Below are positions 1 to 6,082 of a stretch of DNA of 16,216 nucleotides, piece after piece (within the stretch, counting starts at the first letter, position 1; each line of letters starts with the position of its first letter). The notes beneath the pieces were generated by a model, which saw nothing but the letters and a program-made list of their open reading frames with translations, was not told where the DNA came from and did no database searches. Origin of the DNA: JAGNEJ01 sp043757865. Lineage in GTDB: Bacteria > Verrucomicrobiota > Verrucomicrobiia > Verrucomicrobiales > V1-33. The stretch is from positions 1-16,216 of the forward strand of contig JAYVOP010000290.1 in the NCBI GenBank assembly GCA_043757865.1. The letters run 5' to 3'. The translations under genes were made by a program, and so were the position numbers.

Positions 1-3000
1 CCAATGTCGAGATCCTCGGCTGGCTCTACCAGTTCTACATCTCCGAGCGGAAGGACCAGGTCATGGCCCGCAAGAGCGCCGTGCCCACCGAGGACATCCC
101 CGCCGTCACCCAGCTCTTCACCCCGCACTGGATCGTCCGCTACCTCGTCGAAAACTCCCTCGGCCGGCTCTGGCTGCTGAATCGTCCCGGCTCCCGGCTG
201 CGCGAGCACATGCCGTATTACATTGAAGAAGTGGCCAGTGACCAGTGGCCAGTGACCAGCGGGGAAAAAGCAGAAGTGGCCAGTGACCAGAATCAATCTT
301 ATGCAAACCAAAACCTACAAAGACCTGATTGTGTGGCAAAAAGCCATGGACCTCGCAGAACAAACTTACAAGCTAACCAAGTGCTTCCCGAAGGAAGAAC
401 TCTACGGCCTGACCAGCCAGCTGCGGCGGGCGGCGGTGTCCGTGCCCTCGAACATCGCGGAGGGGCAAGCTCGCCAATCGACAGCAGAGTTCAAGAACTT
501 CCTTTCGATAGCCCAGGGATCCCTGGCGGAGGTGGAGACGCAGATTCTGCTGGCCATCCGCTTCGAGTATCTGAATCAGCATCAGACCACTCAGGCACTC
601 AGTCTGCGCGAGGAAATCTCCAAAATGCTCTCGAGTCTCCGAAACAAACTGGCCACTGGCCACTAACCACTGACCACTTGCGGATTTCTTCGCCAGAAGA
701 AATCCGCCTGTGCGATCCCGCCGTCGGCAGCGGGCACATGCTCACCTACGCCTTCGACCTGCTCACCCTCATCTACGAGGAGGAAGGCTACGCCCCCAGC
801 GAGATTCCCGCCCTCATCCTGCGGCACAATCTCCACGGACTGGAGATCTGCCCTCGCGCCGCCCAGCTCGCCGAGCTGGCCCTCGTCTTCAAAGCCCGGG
901 AAAAGTCCCGTCGCTTCTTCCAGCCCGAACACCTCGTCCGGCCCCACATCATCGAGCTGCAAAACATCACGTTCGCGGAAGGTGAACTCGCCGACTACTT
1001 CAAAGCCATCGGGATCAATCCTTCATCCTTCATCCCTCATACTTCATCCTTTCCCAAGCTGCTCCACCAATTCGAGGAGGCGAAGAACTTCGGCTCGCTC
1101 ATCCAGCCCTGCCTCACGGAAGGGGAAATCCAATCCGTCCGCTCCGCCCTTCATAATTCATCCTTCTTCCTTCATAATTTGGAGGGCCAGCTCTTCCTGC
1201 GCGAGACGCACCTCAAAGTCCTGCGCGTGCTCGAACAAGCCGAGGCGCTCACCCAGCGGTATCACGTCGTCGTGCTAAATCCACCTTACCTGAGTCGGCT
1301 AAATGGATCACTGAAGCTCTTCGTCGAGAACTACTTCAAGAACTACAAAAGTGACCTATTCGCAGCCTTTGTTATTCGTGCAACATCCTTGGCGAATGCT
1401 CGTGGATTCGTCGGATTGGTTACCCCGAACGTTTGGATGTATATCAAGTCCCACTACGAGCTTCGAAACACCCTTCTAACAAGGCATTCGATTGTTAGTC
1501 TTGTCGAACTTTCTCTCACAGGATTCAGCGGCGCGACGGTCCAGTTGTGCGCTTATGTTTTCGAGAATGGAAGACCCGGTCAGCGACAACAGGGTAGTTT
1601 CATTCGCTTGGTCGATTTTAAGCGCGAAAGCGAAATGGCTACTAAGACACTGGAGGCTGTCCGGAATCCAGACTGCAAATGGATGCACCGTGCATCCGCT
1701 GAGGACTTCACGAAGATTCCCGGCAGTCCGCTCGCCTATTGGCTTGGTGCAGAAGCCCGAGATTCCTTTCTAAAATTTGGAGATCTTTCTACGCACGGAG
1801 AGCCGCGTTTGGGTATGGCGACAGGAAATAACGACACCTACCTCCGTCTATGGCAGGAGGTATCGATTCGCCATATCGGCTTTGGCTTTGAGACGAGAAA
1901 AGCCGCAGCAGCAGCCACTGAGAAGGTTTGGTTTCCTTACAATAAGGGAGGTGCTTTCCGGCGCTGGTATGGCAATAACGAGCATGTAGTAATGTGGCAC
2001 AATGATGGGCATCAGATTAGGACAACGATGCATCCCGACGGGAAGAGGATTTGGGGACACAACTTCAATTTGGACTACATCTTCAAGTCCTGCCTCACGT
2101 TTACCGCTACGAGTTCATCATATTTTGGCATCCGATATTCTCCGGTTGGTTTCCTCTTCGACAACAAAGGATCCTCCTACTTTTCCGAACCGCAAAAGCT
2201 CAAACCGATACTTGGCTTTCTTGGCTCTGAAGTTGCGTCGTATCTATTGGAGGCAATCAACCCGACCGTTGAGTTTCAGCCCGGGAATATTGCTGTCCTA
2301 CCCTTTAATGAAACAACCAACACAGAGGAAACTACTCGGAGTGTTGATCAGCTTATTGAGCTGTCCCGCGCCGACTGGGACAACTTCGAGACCTCGTGGG
2401 ACTTCCGCGACCAGCCGTTGCTGCGGCCGGGGCTGAAGGGCGCGACGCTGGAGGCGAGCTGGCGGAATTGGGAGGCGCAGAGCACCGCCGCCATCCGCCG
2501 GATGCATGAGCTGGAGACGGAGAACAACCGGCTCTTCATCGCCGCCTACGGCCTCGACGGCGAGTTGAAGCCCGAAGTGCCCGAGGAGCAAATCACCCTC
2601 GCCCGCGCCGAGGCCCGCAGCGACATGGCCGCCTTCCTCTCCTATGCCGTCGGCTGCATGATGGGCCGCTATTCGCTCGCTCGATCGGGCTTGGTGTTGG
2701 CGGATGCCGGAGGCACGATCGAAGATTATTGGCGGATCGTGGAAAAGGATGAAGGCGGAAGGATAAAGGATGAACCGGAGTCAGCGGCTGGCGGCGGGAA
2801 TTTCATCCCTCATCCCTCATCCTTCATCCCTGATTCCGACGGCATCATCCCCGTGCTCGATGGCGAGTGGTTCGAGGACGACATCGTGGCCCGCACCCGC
2901 GATTTCCTCCGCGCCACTTTCGGCGAAGCCGCCCTCAAGCAGAACCTCCGCTTCATCGAAGACTCCCTCGGCAAGGACCTGCGGAAGTATTTCCAAACGG

Positions 3001-3419
3001 ACTTCTACAAGGACCACCTGCAAACCTACAAAAAGCGCCCCATTTACTGGCTTTTCCAAAGCCCCAAAAAGGGCTTCAGCGCGCTGGTCTATCTCCACCG
3101 CTACACCAAAGACACCGCCAACACCCTGCTCAACGGCTACCTGCGGGACTACCTCAAAAAGCTGGAATCCCGCATCGATCACCTCACCCACGTAGAAGCC
3201 ACCAGCACCAACGCCAAAGAAAAAACCGCCGCCCGCAAAGAAACGGAAACCCACCGCAAAGCCCTCAAGGACTGCCAAGACTGGGAACGCGACATCCTCC
3301 TCCCCCTAGCCCAAAAACGCCAAGCCCTGGACCTGGACGACGGCGTAAAAACCAACTACCTAAAATTCCCCGGAGCCCTAGCCCCCATCGCAGGCCTAGC
3401 CGCGAAGGAGGATGAGTAA
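1..3419 (+). CDS. pglX: BREX-1 adenine-specific DNA methyltransferase PglX (5' end outside window)
   Basis: The reading frame is open from the left edge (first full codon at 3), and the codons before the ATG at 63 read NVEILGWLYQFYISERKDQV, typical PglX sequence, so 63 is not the start and the true N-terminus lies upstream. Numbering from 63, the SAM-binding motif is DPAVGSGH near residue 218 and the catalytic NPPY is at 406-409, which marks an N6-adenine methyltransferase. PglX methylates host DNA at a non-palindromic site and, with PglZ and the other BREX proteins, is needed for phage exclusion (family knowledge). The frame is unbroken but odd: a 149-codon insertion carrying another gene lies between the N-terminal region and the SAM motif (231-677), three short heptad arrays sit in linkers, and the centre has a much lower GC content. 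Identification is very sure. Activity with these inserts is not. Confidence 0.95.
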   Translation, partial: NVEILGWLYQFYISERKDQVMARKSAVPTEDIPAVTQLFTPHWIVRYLVENSLGRLWLLNRPGSRLREHMPYYIEEVASDQWPVTSGEKAEVASDQNQSYANQNLQRPDCVAKSHGPRRTNLQANQVLPEGRTLRPDQPAAAGGGVRALEHRGGASSPIDSRVQELPFDSPGIPGGGGDADSAGHPLRVSESASDHSGTQSARGNLQNALESPKQTGHWPLTTDHLRISSPEEIRLCDPAVGSGHMLTYAFDLLTLIYEEEGYAPSEIPALILRHNLHGLEICPRAAQLAELALVFKAREKSRRFFQPEHLVRPHIIELQNITFAEGELADYFKAIGINPSSFIPHTSSFPKLLHQFEEAKNFGSLIQPCLTEGEIQSVRSALHNSSFFLHNLEGQLFLRETHLKVLRVLEQAEALTQRYHVVVLNPPYLSRLNGSLKLFVENYFKNYKSDLFAAFVIRATSLANARGFVGLVTPNVWMYIKSHYELRNTLLTRHSIVSLVELSLTGFSGATVQLCAYVFENGRPGQRQQGSFIRLVDFKRESEMATKTLEAVRNPDCKWMHRASAEDFTKIPGSPLAYWLGAEARDSFLKFGDLSTHGEPRLGMATGNNDTYLRLWQEVSIRHIGFGFETRKAAAAATEKVWFPYNKGGAFRRWYGNNEHVVMWHNDGHQIRTTMHPDGKRIWGHNFNLDYIFKSCLTFTATSSSYFGIRYSPVGFLFDNKGSSYFSEPQKLKPILGFLGSEVASYLLEAINPTVEFQPGNIAVLPFNETTNTEETTRSVDQLIELSRADWDNFETSWDFRDQPLLRPGLKGATLEASWRNWEAQSTAAIRRMHELETENNRLFIAAYGLDGELKPEVPEEQITLARAEARSDMAAFLSYAVGCMMGRYSLARSGLVLADAGGTIEDYWRIVEKDEGGRIKDEPESAAGGGNFIPHPSSFIPDSDGIIPVLDGEWFEDDIVARTRDFLRATFGEAALKQNLRFIEDSLGKDLRKYFQTDFYKDHLQTYKKRPIYWLFQSPKKGFSALVYLHRYTKDTANTLLNGYLRDYLKKLESRIDHLTHVEATSTNAKEKTAARKETETHRKALKDCQDWERDILLPLAQKRQALDLDDGVKTNYLKFPGALAPIAGLAAKEDE
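231..289 (+). repeat. Left heptad array of the inserted element
   Basis: GTGGCCA and GTGACCA alternate at 231-258 (four units). A 17-nt spacer follows (259-275), then one further GTGGCCA-GTGACCA pair at 276-289, just before the ATG of the nested gene at 301. The 28-nt block can pair with the right array. Confidence 0.9.
301..666 (+). CDS. Four-helix bundle protein (23S rRNA intervening-sequence protein family) nested in pglX
   Basis: This 121-residue gene lies wholly inside pglX in another frame of the same strand. The sequence (TKTYKDLIVWQKAMDLAEQ, FPKEELYGLTSQLRRAAVSV, PSNIAEGQAR, FLSIAQGSLAEVETQ) is a textbook member of the family first seen as ORFs in intervening sequences of 23S rRNA and related to the Avd accessory protein of diversity-generating retroelements. 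Members form pentameric four-helix bundles thought to bind nucleic acid; their cellular role is unsettled. ATG 301 is preferred over the in-frame GTG at 283, because the GTG lies inside a heptad repeat and homologues begin near the KTYKDL block. The TAA stop (664-666) lies in the third heptad of the right array. Length is normal and nothing suggests decay. Its expression from within pglX is unknown. Confidence 0.9.
   Translation: MQTKTYKDLIVWQKAMDLAEQTYKLTKCFPKEELYGLTSQLRRAAVSVPSNIAEGQARQSTAEFKNFLSIAQGSLAEVETQILLAIRFEYLNQHQTTQALSLREEISKMLSSLRNKLATGH
650..677 (+). repeat. Right heptad array of the inserted element
   Basis: Four tandem units TGGCCAC, TGGCCAC, TAACCAC, TGACCAC occupy 28 nt, inverse in orientation to the left array. 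The array contains the stop codon of the nested gene and adjoins the native pglX codons TTG CGG ATT. Confidence 0.9.
1022..1049 (+). repeat. Four-heptad TTCATCC array inside pglX
   Basis: Tandem units TTCATCC, TTCATCC, CTCATAC, TTCATCC occupy 28 nt, perhaps preceded by a degenerate TCAATCC at 1015. In pglX they encode the Ser/Pro/Phe-rich linker NPSSFIPHTSSF between DYFKAI and KLLHQFEEAKNFGSL. They look like an insertion in a loop rather than conserved PglX sequence. Confidence 0.8.
1150..1177 (+). repeat. Second four-heptad array inside pglX
   Basis: Units TTCATAA, TTCATCC, TTCTTCC, TTCATAA again occupy 28 nt, about 100 nt after the first array and in the same orientation. They encode HNSSFFLHN just before the conserved GQLFLRETHLKVLRVLEQ segment of PglX. 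Confidence 0.75.
1270..2362 (+). other. Low-GC mosaic segment of pglX (catalytic motif IV to target-recognition region)
   Basis: Hand counts of 60-nt lines give about 43-52% GC here (1321-1380, 1381-1440, 2101-2160) but about 72% on both sides (841-900, 2581-2640). Codon choice changes with it: C/G-ending codons dominate the flanks, while A/T-ending codons are common inside. The left break is just before NPPY and the right break near LSRADWDNFETSWDF. The pattern fits recombinational replacement of the specificity-determining portion; the exact breakpoints are estimates. Confidence 0.65.
2747..2829 (+). repeat. Heptad-built inverted repeat (hairpin) inside pglX
   Basis: The left arm is four units GGATGAA, GGCGGAA, GGATAAA, GGATGAA (2747-2774). 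The right arm is four units TTCATCC, CTCATCC, CTCATCC, TTCATCC (2802-2829). They are mutual inverted repeats around a 27-nt GC-rich centre, so a long RNA or DNA hairpin is possible. It encodes a Gly/Pro/Ser-rich loop between EDYWRIVEK and DGIIPVLDGEWF. It looks like a small, cargo-free relative of the element at 231-677. Confidence 0.85.
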
Positions 3420-3427
3420 GAGGATTT

Positions 3428-3557
3428 ATTTGGCCGCAAAAATCACAAAAGCCGCAAAAATTGGGGGGTCTGAACTAATTGATGAGCCGGTTAGATCGAA
3501 GATCGAAGCGGTTTTATTTTTGCGCGTTTTGCGCCTTTTTGCGGCTAATCTTCCTCC
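3428..3557 (+). repeat. Left direct repeat of the GxxExxY cassette
   Basis: It starts ATTTGGCCGCAAAAA and ends TTTTTGCGGCTAATC followed by TTCCTC, with a shared core CTGAACTAATTGA. By eye it is about four-fifths identical to the copy at 4012, with a 7-nt extra segment (GATCGAA-type) in this copy. Its own ends are inverted (GCCGCAAAAA versus TTTTTGCGGC), so each copy can fold into a hairpin. Confidence 0.85.
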
Positions 3558-3600
3558 CTCTTCCTCCCTCACCCACTCCACCATCCATAACAAAACTACC

Positions 3601-3981
3601 ATGAAAGACCCGATTTTCCAACTCTGTGACACCATCCGTGAAACAGCCTTCGCGCTGCATCGTTTTTTGAAACATGGGCACCTGGAGAAAGTGTATGAAA
3701 ACAGCTTGGCCAATCGGCTGCGTAAACTGGGCTTCAACGTGCAACAGCAACACCCGATCGCAGTCAAGGATGAGGACGGAGCCGTTTTGGGGAGTTATTT
3801 CGCTGATTTGCTGGTGAATGACGTCCTCATTATTGAATTGAAGGCGATCAAGGAGTTGGTGCCTGAGCACGTTGCCCAGATTCTTGGTTACCTGCGAGGC
3901 TCCGGGGTCGAACACGGTTTGCTGGTTAATTTTGGAGCCCCCGTGATGCAGATCAAGAAATATGTGCTGTCCGAAATCTAA
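3601..3981 (+). CDS. GxxExxY family protein (PD-(D/E)XK-like)
   Basis: This 126-residue protein has the family signature GHLEKVY (GxxExxY) near residues 23-29. It is followed by FADLLVNDVLIIELKAIK, an Asp then Glu-x-Lys arrangement on adjacent beta strands as in PD-(D/E)XK nuclease folds. The C-terminus (VAQILGYLRGSG, GLLVNFG) is also typical. ATG 3601 is chosen because homologues start near here; an in-frame ATG at 3412 would only translate the repeat. No function has been shown for the family, though a nuclease-like role has been proposed from the fold. The gene is intact and enclosed by the direct repeats. Whether it helps BREX or is a passenger cannot be told. Confidence 0.9.
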   Translation: MKDPIFQLCDTIRETAFALHRFLKHGHLEKVYENSLANRLRKLGFNVQQQHPIAVKDEDGAVLGSYFADLLVNDVLIIELKAIKELVPEHVAQILGYLRGSGVEHGLLVNFGAPVMQIKKYVLSEI

Positions 3982-4011
3982 GGAAAAATCGCAGCCCGAG
4001 TAATGACATTC

Positions 4012-4136
4012 ATTTGGCCGCAAAAATTCACAAAAGTGCGCAAAAATTGAGAGTGCTGAACTAATTGAGTAACCAGATAGATAAAAGCGGTTTTATTTTT
4101 GCGCTTTTTGCGCCTCTTTGCGGCTAATCTTCCTCA
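4012..4136 (+). repeat. Right direct repeat of the GxxExxY cassette
   Basis: This is the second copy, beginning ATTTGGCCGCAAAAA and ending TTTGCGGCTAATCTTCCTC, 31 nt after the GxxExxY stop. It keeps the CTGAACTAATTGA core and the GCGGTTTTATTTTTGCGC block. Confidence 0.85.
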
Positions 4137-4205
4137 CACCATCCACCATCCGACCGCAAAAACAGCAGTTGAACAGTGACGGAAGCCATTTCATGTGGTA
4201 AATCT

Positions 4206-4362
4206 TCAGTGAACCTGCACCCACTCCACCGTCATCCCTGCAAAAAAATCCATCTCCTCGAACCGAAAGGTCGCTTCGCGCAAATCCACTTCATCCGCGC
4301 CCAAGAGACGTCCCGCCGGGGACGTTACGGGTAAGGACTGGAAGGGATTGGCGATAGCGCTC
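4206..4362 (-). pseudogene. Possible 3' remnant of a truncated minus-strand gene
   Basis: On the minus strand a frame ending with TGA at 4208-4206 reads SPAGRLLGADEVDLREATF, then RFEEMDFFAGMTVEWVQVH. Its composition is protein-like, unlike the Lys/Ser/Arg-rich plus-strand reading of the same DNA. It has no start of its own and runs into the region now occupied by the ImmA-like gene. It may be the tail of a gene lost by deletion. I do not recognise the family. The extent and the claim itself are tentative. Confidence 0.3.
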
Positions 4363-5328
4363 TCCGCCTTGGGGATTAAACGCGGTTACCTAAATGATGT
4401 TATTCTTCCGTCTTGGTGGGAGCCATCCTTGACTCAGGATCGCAATGGATTTCTCGAAACGGTGGCGTTCATTCACCGCCGCACCGGAATTCCGCTGGAG
4501 AGTTTAATGACCGGGAAGCCACACTGGAAACCTGGCGGAACCAACGTTAAATTCAAAAAAGCAGCCGGGGTCACGGAAACGGAAGTCCGCGCCTGTCACA
4601 CCATTGCCCAGCAGGCTGCGGAAGCAATTGCTTCTACGATCACGACCCCGTGGTCATTAAATCTGCCAGCAGCAGAAGAGCTGCACGCGGTGTTAAAGCA
4701 ACAAGGCGCGAAACCGTGGGTAAGCTTGGAAGACATGGTGACGTGGTGCTGGAAGCACGGCATCCCCGTAATTCATGTGAATAATTTCCCCCGTGAATGC
4801 ACCAAGCCAGATGGCATGGCCGTCCGCACTAGCAGTGGACGTCCAGTGGTCGTGCTCTGCAAAAATAGTCCCCGCCCTGCCTGGCAAATTTTCATTTTGG
4901 CTCACGAATTGGGGCACATTGCATTAGGCCACGTGCCTGAAGGTGGCGTGGTGGTTGACAGCAAACTCGAAACTGAAACGGAGGAATCTGACGAAGTGGA
5001 TGCCAATCGGTTTGCCGTTACGGTGCTGACTGGACGGCCTGATTTTGGACTTCTCTCCAGAGGCAAGATGTATCCCAACCTCTTGGCTCAACAAGCTCGC
5101 CAATTCGCGAACAGCTACCGGGTCAGTCCTGGCGTTGTCGCATTGAATTGGGGATTTCAAACCAAAGACTGGGGAACTGCCAACGGAGCTGTGAAGCTAC
5201 TCGAAGAAAGAGAAGACGCCTTCAAAATCATTCAAGCCGCAGGCGTAGAAGCCGTGGATTGGGAATCCTTATCCAGTGACGGCTGCGAATGGATGGAACG
5301 CATGACTGGCCTCAGGCAGAAGGCATGA
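4348..5328 (+). CDS. ImmA/IrrE family zinc metallopeptidase
   Basis: This 326-residue protein has the zinc motif HELGH at 186-190 in the context FILAHELGHIALGH. A downstream DEVDANRFA places E216 as the likely third ligand. Both are hallmarks of ImmA/IrrE (COG2856) proteases, which usually cleave or derepress a partner regulator. The N-terminal 110 residues (ALGIKRGYLNDVILPSWW) resemble the helical N-terminus of long ImmA-type proteins and show no obvious HTH. The only plausible start is TTG 4348. The frame is open back to 4213 without ATG or GTG, so the N-terminus may be slightly truncated or unusual. The stop overlaps the start of the next gene (ATGA), so the two are translationally coupled and probably act together, as in protease/toxin pairs. 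Confidence 0.88.
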   Translation: MAIALSALGIKRGYLNDVILPSWWEPSLTQDRNGFLETVAFIHRRTGIPLESLMTGKPHWKPGGTNVKFKKAAGVTETEVRACHTIAQQAAEAIASTITTPWSLNLPAAEELHAVLKQQGAKPWVSLEDMVTWCWKHGIPVIHVNNFPRECTKPDGMAVRTSSGRPVVVLCKNSPRPAWQIFILAHELGHIALGHVPEGGVVVDSKLETETEESDEVDANRFAVTVLTGRPDFGLLSRGKMYPNLLAQQARQFANSYRVSPGVVALNWGFQTKDWGTANGAVKLLEEREDAFKIIQAAGVEAVDWESLSSDGCEWMERMTGLRQKA

Positions 5329-5966
5329 TTCATCTGCATGATGTGGACATCCTCATCAAGCTGGCGGCCTGCGGGCTGCAGGATGACCTTCCAGCGTTAC
5401 TGGGAGCAGAGGACTTGGAATTGACCGTGCTGAGCACGGCTGTTCACAAGATCCGTCGCTTGGGCAAACAGAAGCAACATCATCAATCCGTCGTGGATCG
5501 CGCTATCGATTTCTGCGAACGCCATCCCGATCTCCCCGACCTGCGGGACGAAAGTGCATTCGCCAGATTAGCCTCCGTAGGAGAGCCCATGGACCCAGGT
5601 GAAGCCGTGCTTTTTTCCGTAGCCCTAGCCCACCCAGGCTCATTTGTGGTGAGTGGAGACAAACGTGCGCTGACGTGGCTAGGAAAGCTGGCGATGAAAG
5701 ATCCCATCAGAAAAGGCCTGCAAGGCACAGTGATTTGCTTCGAGGAACTCTTGCTGAGGTATTTCACGGCGCAGGGATTTGATCGCCTCAGAAGCCGCTG
5801 TTGCGCAGGGATGGAAACGGACGGGATGCTGAAGCTGGCATTCTCAGGGGGCCTCGCCACCTCCGAAACCCAAGCCTTGGAAGGCATCTGGTCTTACTGG
5901 CGAAGTCTGAATAAAAGTGCCGGGGGATTACTGGTGGGGCGGGAGGTGGTGGCTGGGGTTGATTAA
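5325..5966 (+). CDS. PIN-like domain protein, partner of the ImmA/IrrE protease
   Basis: This 213-residue protein starts at the ATG overlapping the upstream stop (ATGA); an in-frame TTG/ATG further up would lie inside the preceding gene. The pattern HDVDILIKLAACG (D6 or D8), DPGEAVLFSVA (E93) and VVSGDKRALTWLG (D112) has the spacing and context of the acidic triad of PIN-domain ribonucleases. An extra C-terminal 90 residues, mostly helical, follow. PIN proteins are often toxins (VapC) or RNA nucleases. Pairing with an ImmA/IrrE protease suggests a toxin-antitoxin-like or stress-triggered module. The assignment rests on motifs only, and a degenerate, non-catalytic PIN fold is possible. Confidence 0.6.
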   Translation: MIHLHDVDILIKLAACGLQDDLPALLGAEDLELTVLSTAVHKIRRLGKQKQHHQSVVDRAIDFCERHPDLPDLRDESAFARLASVGEPMDPGEAVLFSVALAHPGSFVVSGDKRALTWLGKLAMKDPIRKGLQGTVICFEELLLRYFTAQGFDRLRSRCCAGMETDGMLKLAFSGGLATSETQALEGIWSYWRSLNKSAGGLLVGREVVAGVD

Positions 5967-6021
5967 TTTGTGGAATGGATTGATCCTCACTGGACAAATT
6001 TGTTACCAAGTTGAATTAAGG

Positions 6022-6048
6022 GGAGCGGCAAGCTGCTTTGGCTGCTCC
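6022..6048 (+). promoter_or_regulatory. Intergenic inverted repeat before the DUF262 gene
   Basis: GGAGCGGC (6022-6029) pairs with GCTGCTCC (6041-6048), including one G-T pair, around an 11-nt loop. It lies in the 116-nt gap after the PIN-like gene. No T-run follows, so an intrinsic terminator is unlikely. It could be an operator or a 5'-leader hairpin of the DUF262-pglZ-brxL unit, and chance is not excluded. Confidence 0.3.
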
Positions 6049-6082
6049 ATGCTTCCGCGAAAATTATGAACTGTCCAAAATT

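Larger units (their letters stand above)
231..677 (+). mobile_element. Heptad-bounded four-helix-bundle (IVS-type) element inserted in frame in pglX
   Basis: The segment begins with four 7-bp units (GTGGCCA/GTGACCA alternating, 231-258) and ends with four units of the inverse type (TGGCCAC, TGGCCAC, TAACCAC, TGACCAC, 650-677). The two 28-nt arms match as inverted repeats at 23 of 28 positions. It encloses a complete four-helix-bundle gene. Its length is 447 nt, exactly 149 codons, so pglX stays in frame, and excising it joins YYIEE directly to LRISSPEEI, giving the expected PglX path into DPAVGSGH. No target-site duplication is evident. Mobility is inferred from the disruption of a conserved gene, the self-contained cargo and the structured ends. 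Confidence 0.8.
3428..4136 (+). mobile_element. GxxExxY cassette between long direct repeats
   Basis: Two copies of a repeat of about 125-130 nt (3428-3557 and 4012-4136) lie on either side of a single small gene, the GxxExxY protein, and the first copy begins 8 nt after the pglX stop. The unit of repeat, gene, repeat looks inserted between pglX and the next BREX-island genes. No transposase is present, so any movement would need help in trans or recombination between the repeats. Confidence 0.6.

Noticed and set aside
63..65. ATG 63 as the start of pglX
   Set aside because: The frame is open to the left edge with PglX-like residues before it, so the gene begins outside the window.
231..289. 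CRISPR array
   Set aside because: The repeats are 7-bp units in direct tandem, without unique spacers of constant length or cas genes.
2817..3278. 153-codon minus-strand frame opposite the 3' end of pglX
   Set aside because: Antisense shadow of a GC-rich, strongly conserved PglX region; no independent motifs.
3412..3600. N-terminal extension of the GxxExxY gene from ATG 3412
   Set aside because: It overlaps the pglX stop and only translates the left direct repeat; homologues start near ATG 3601.
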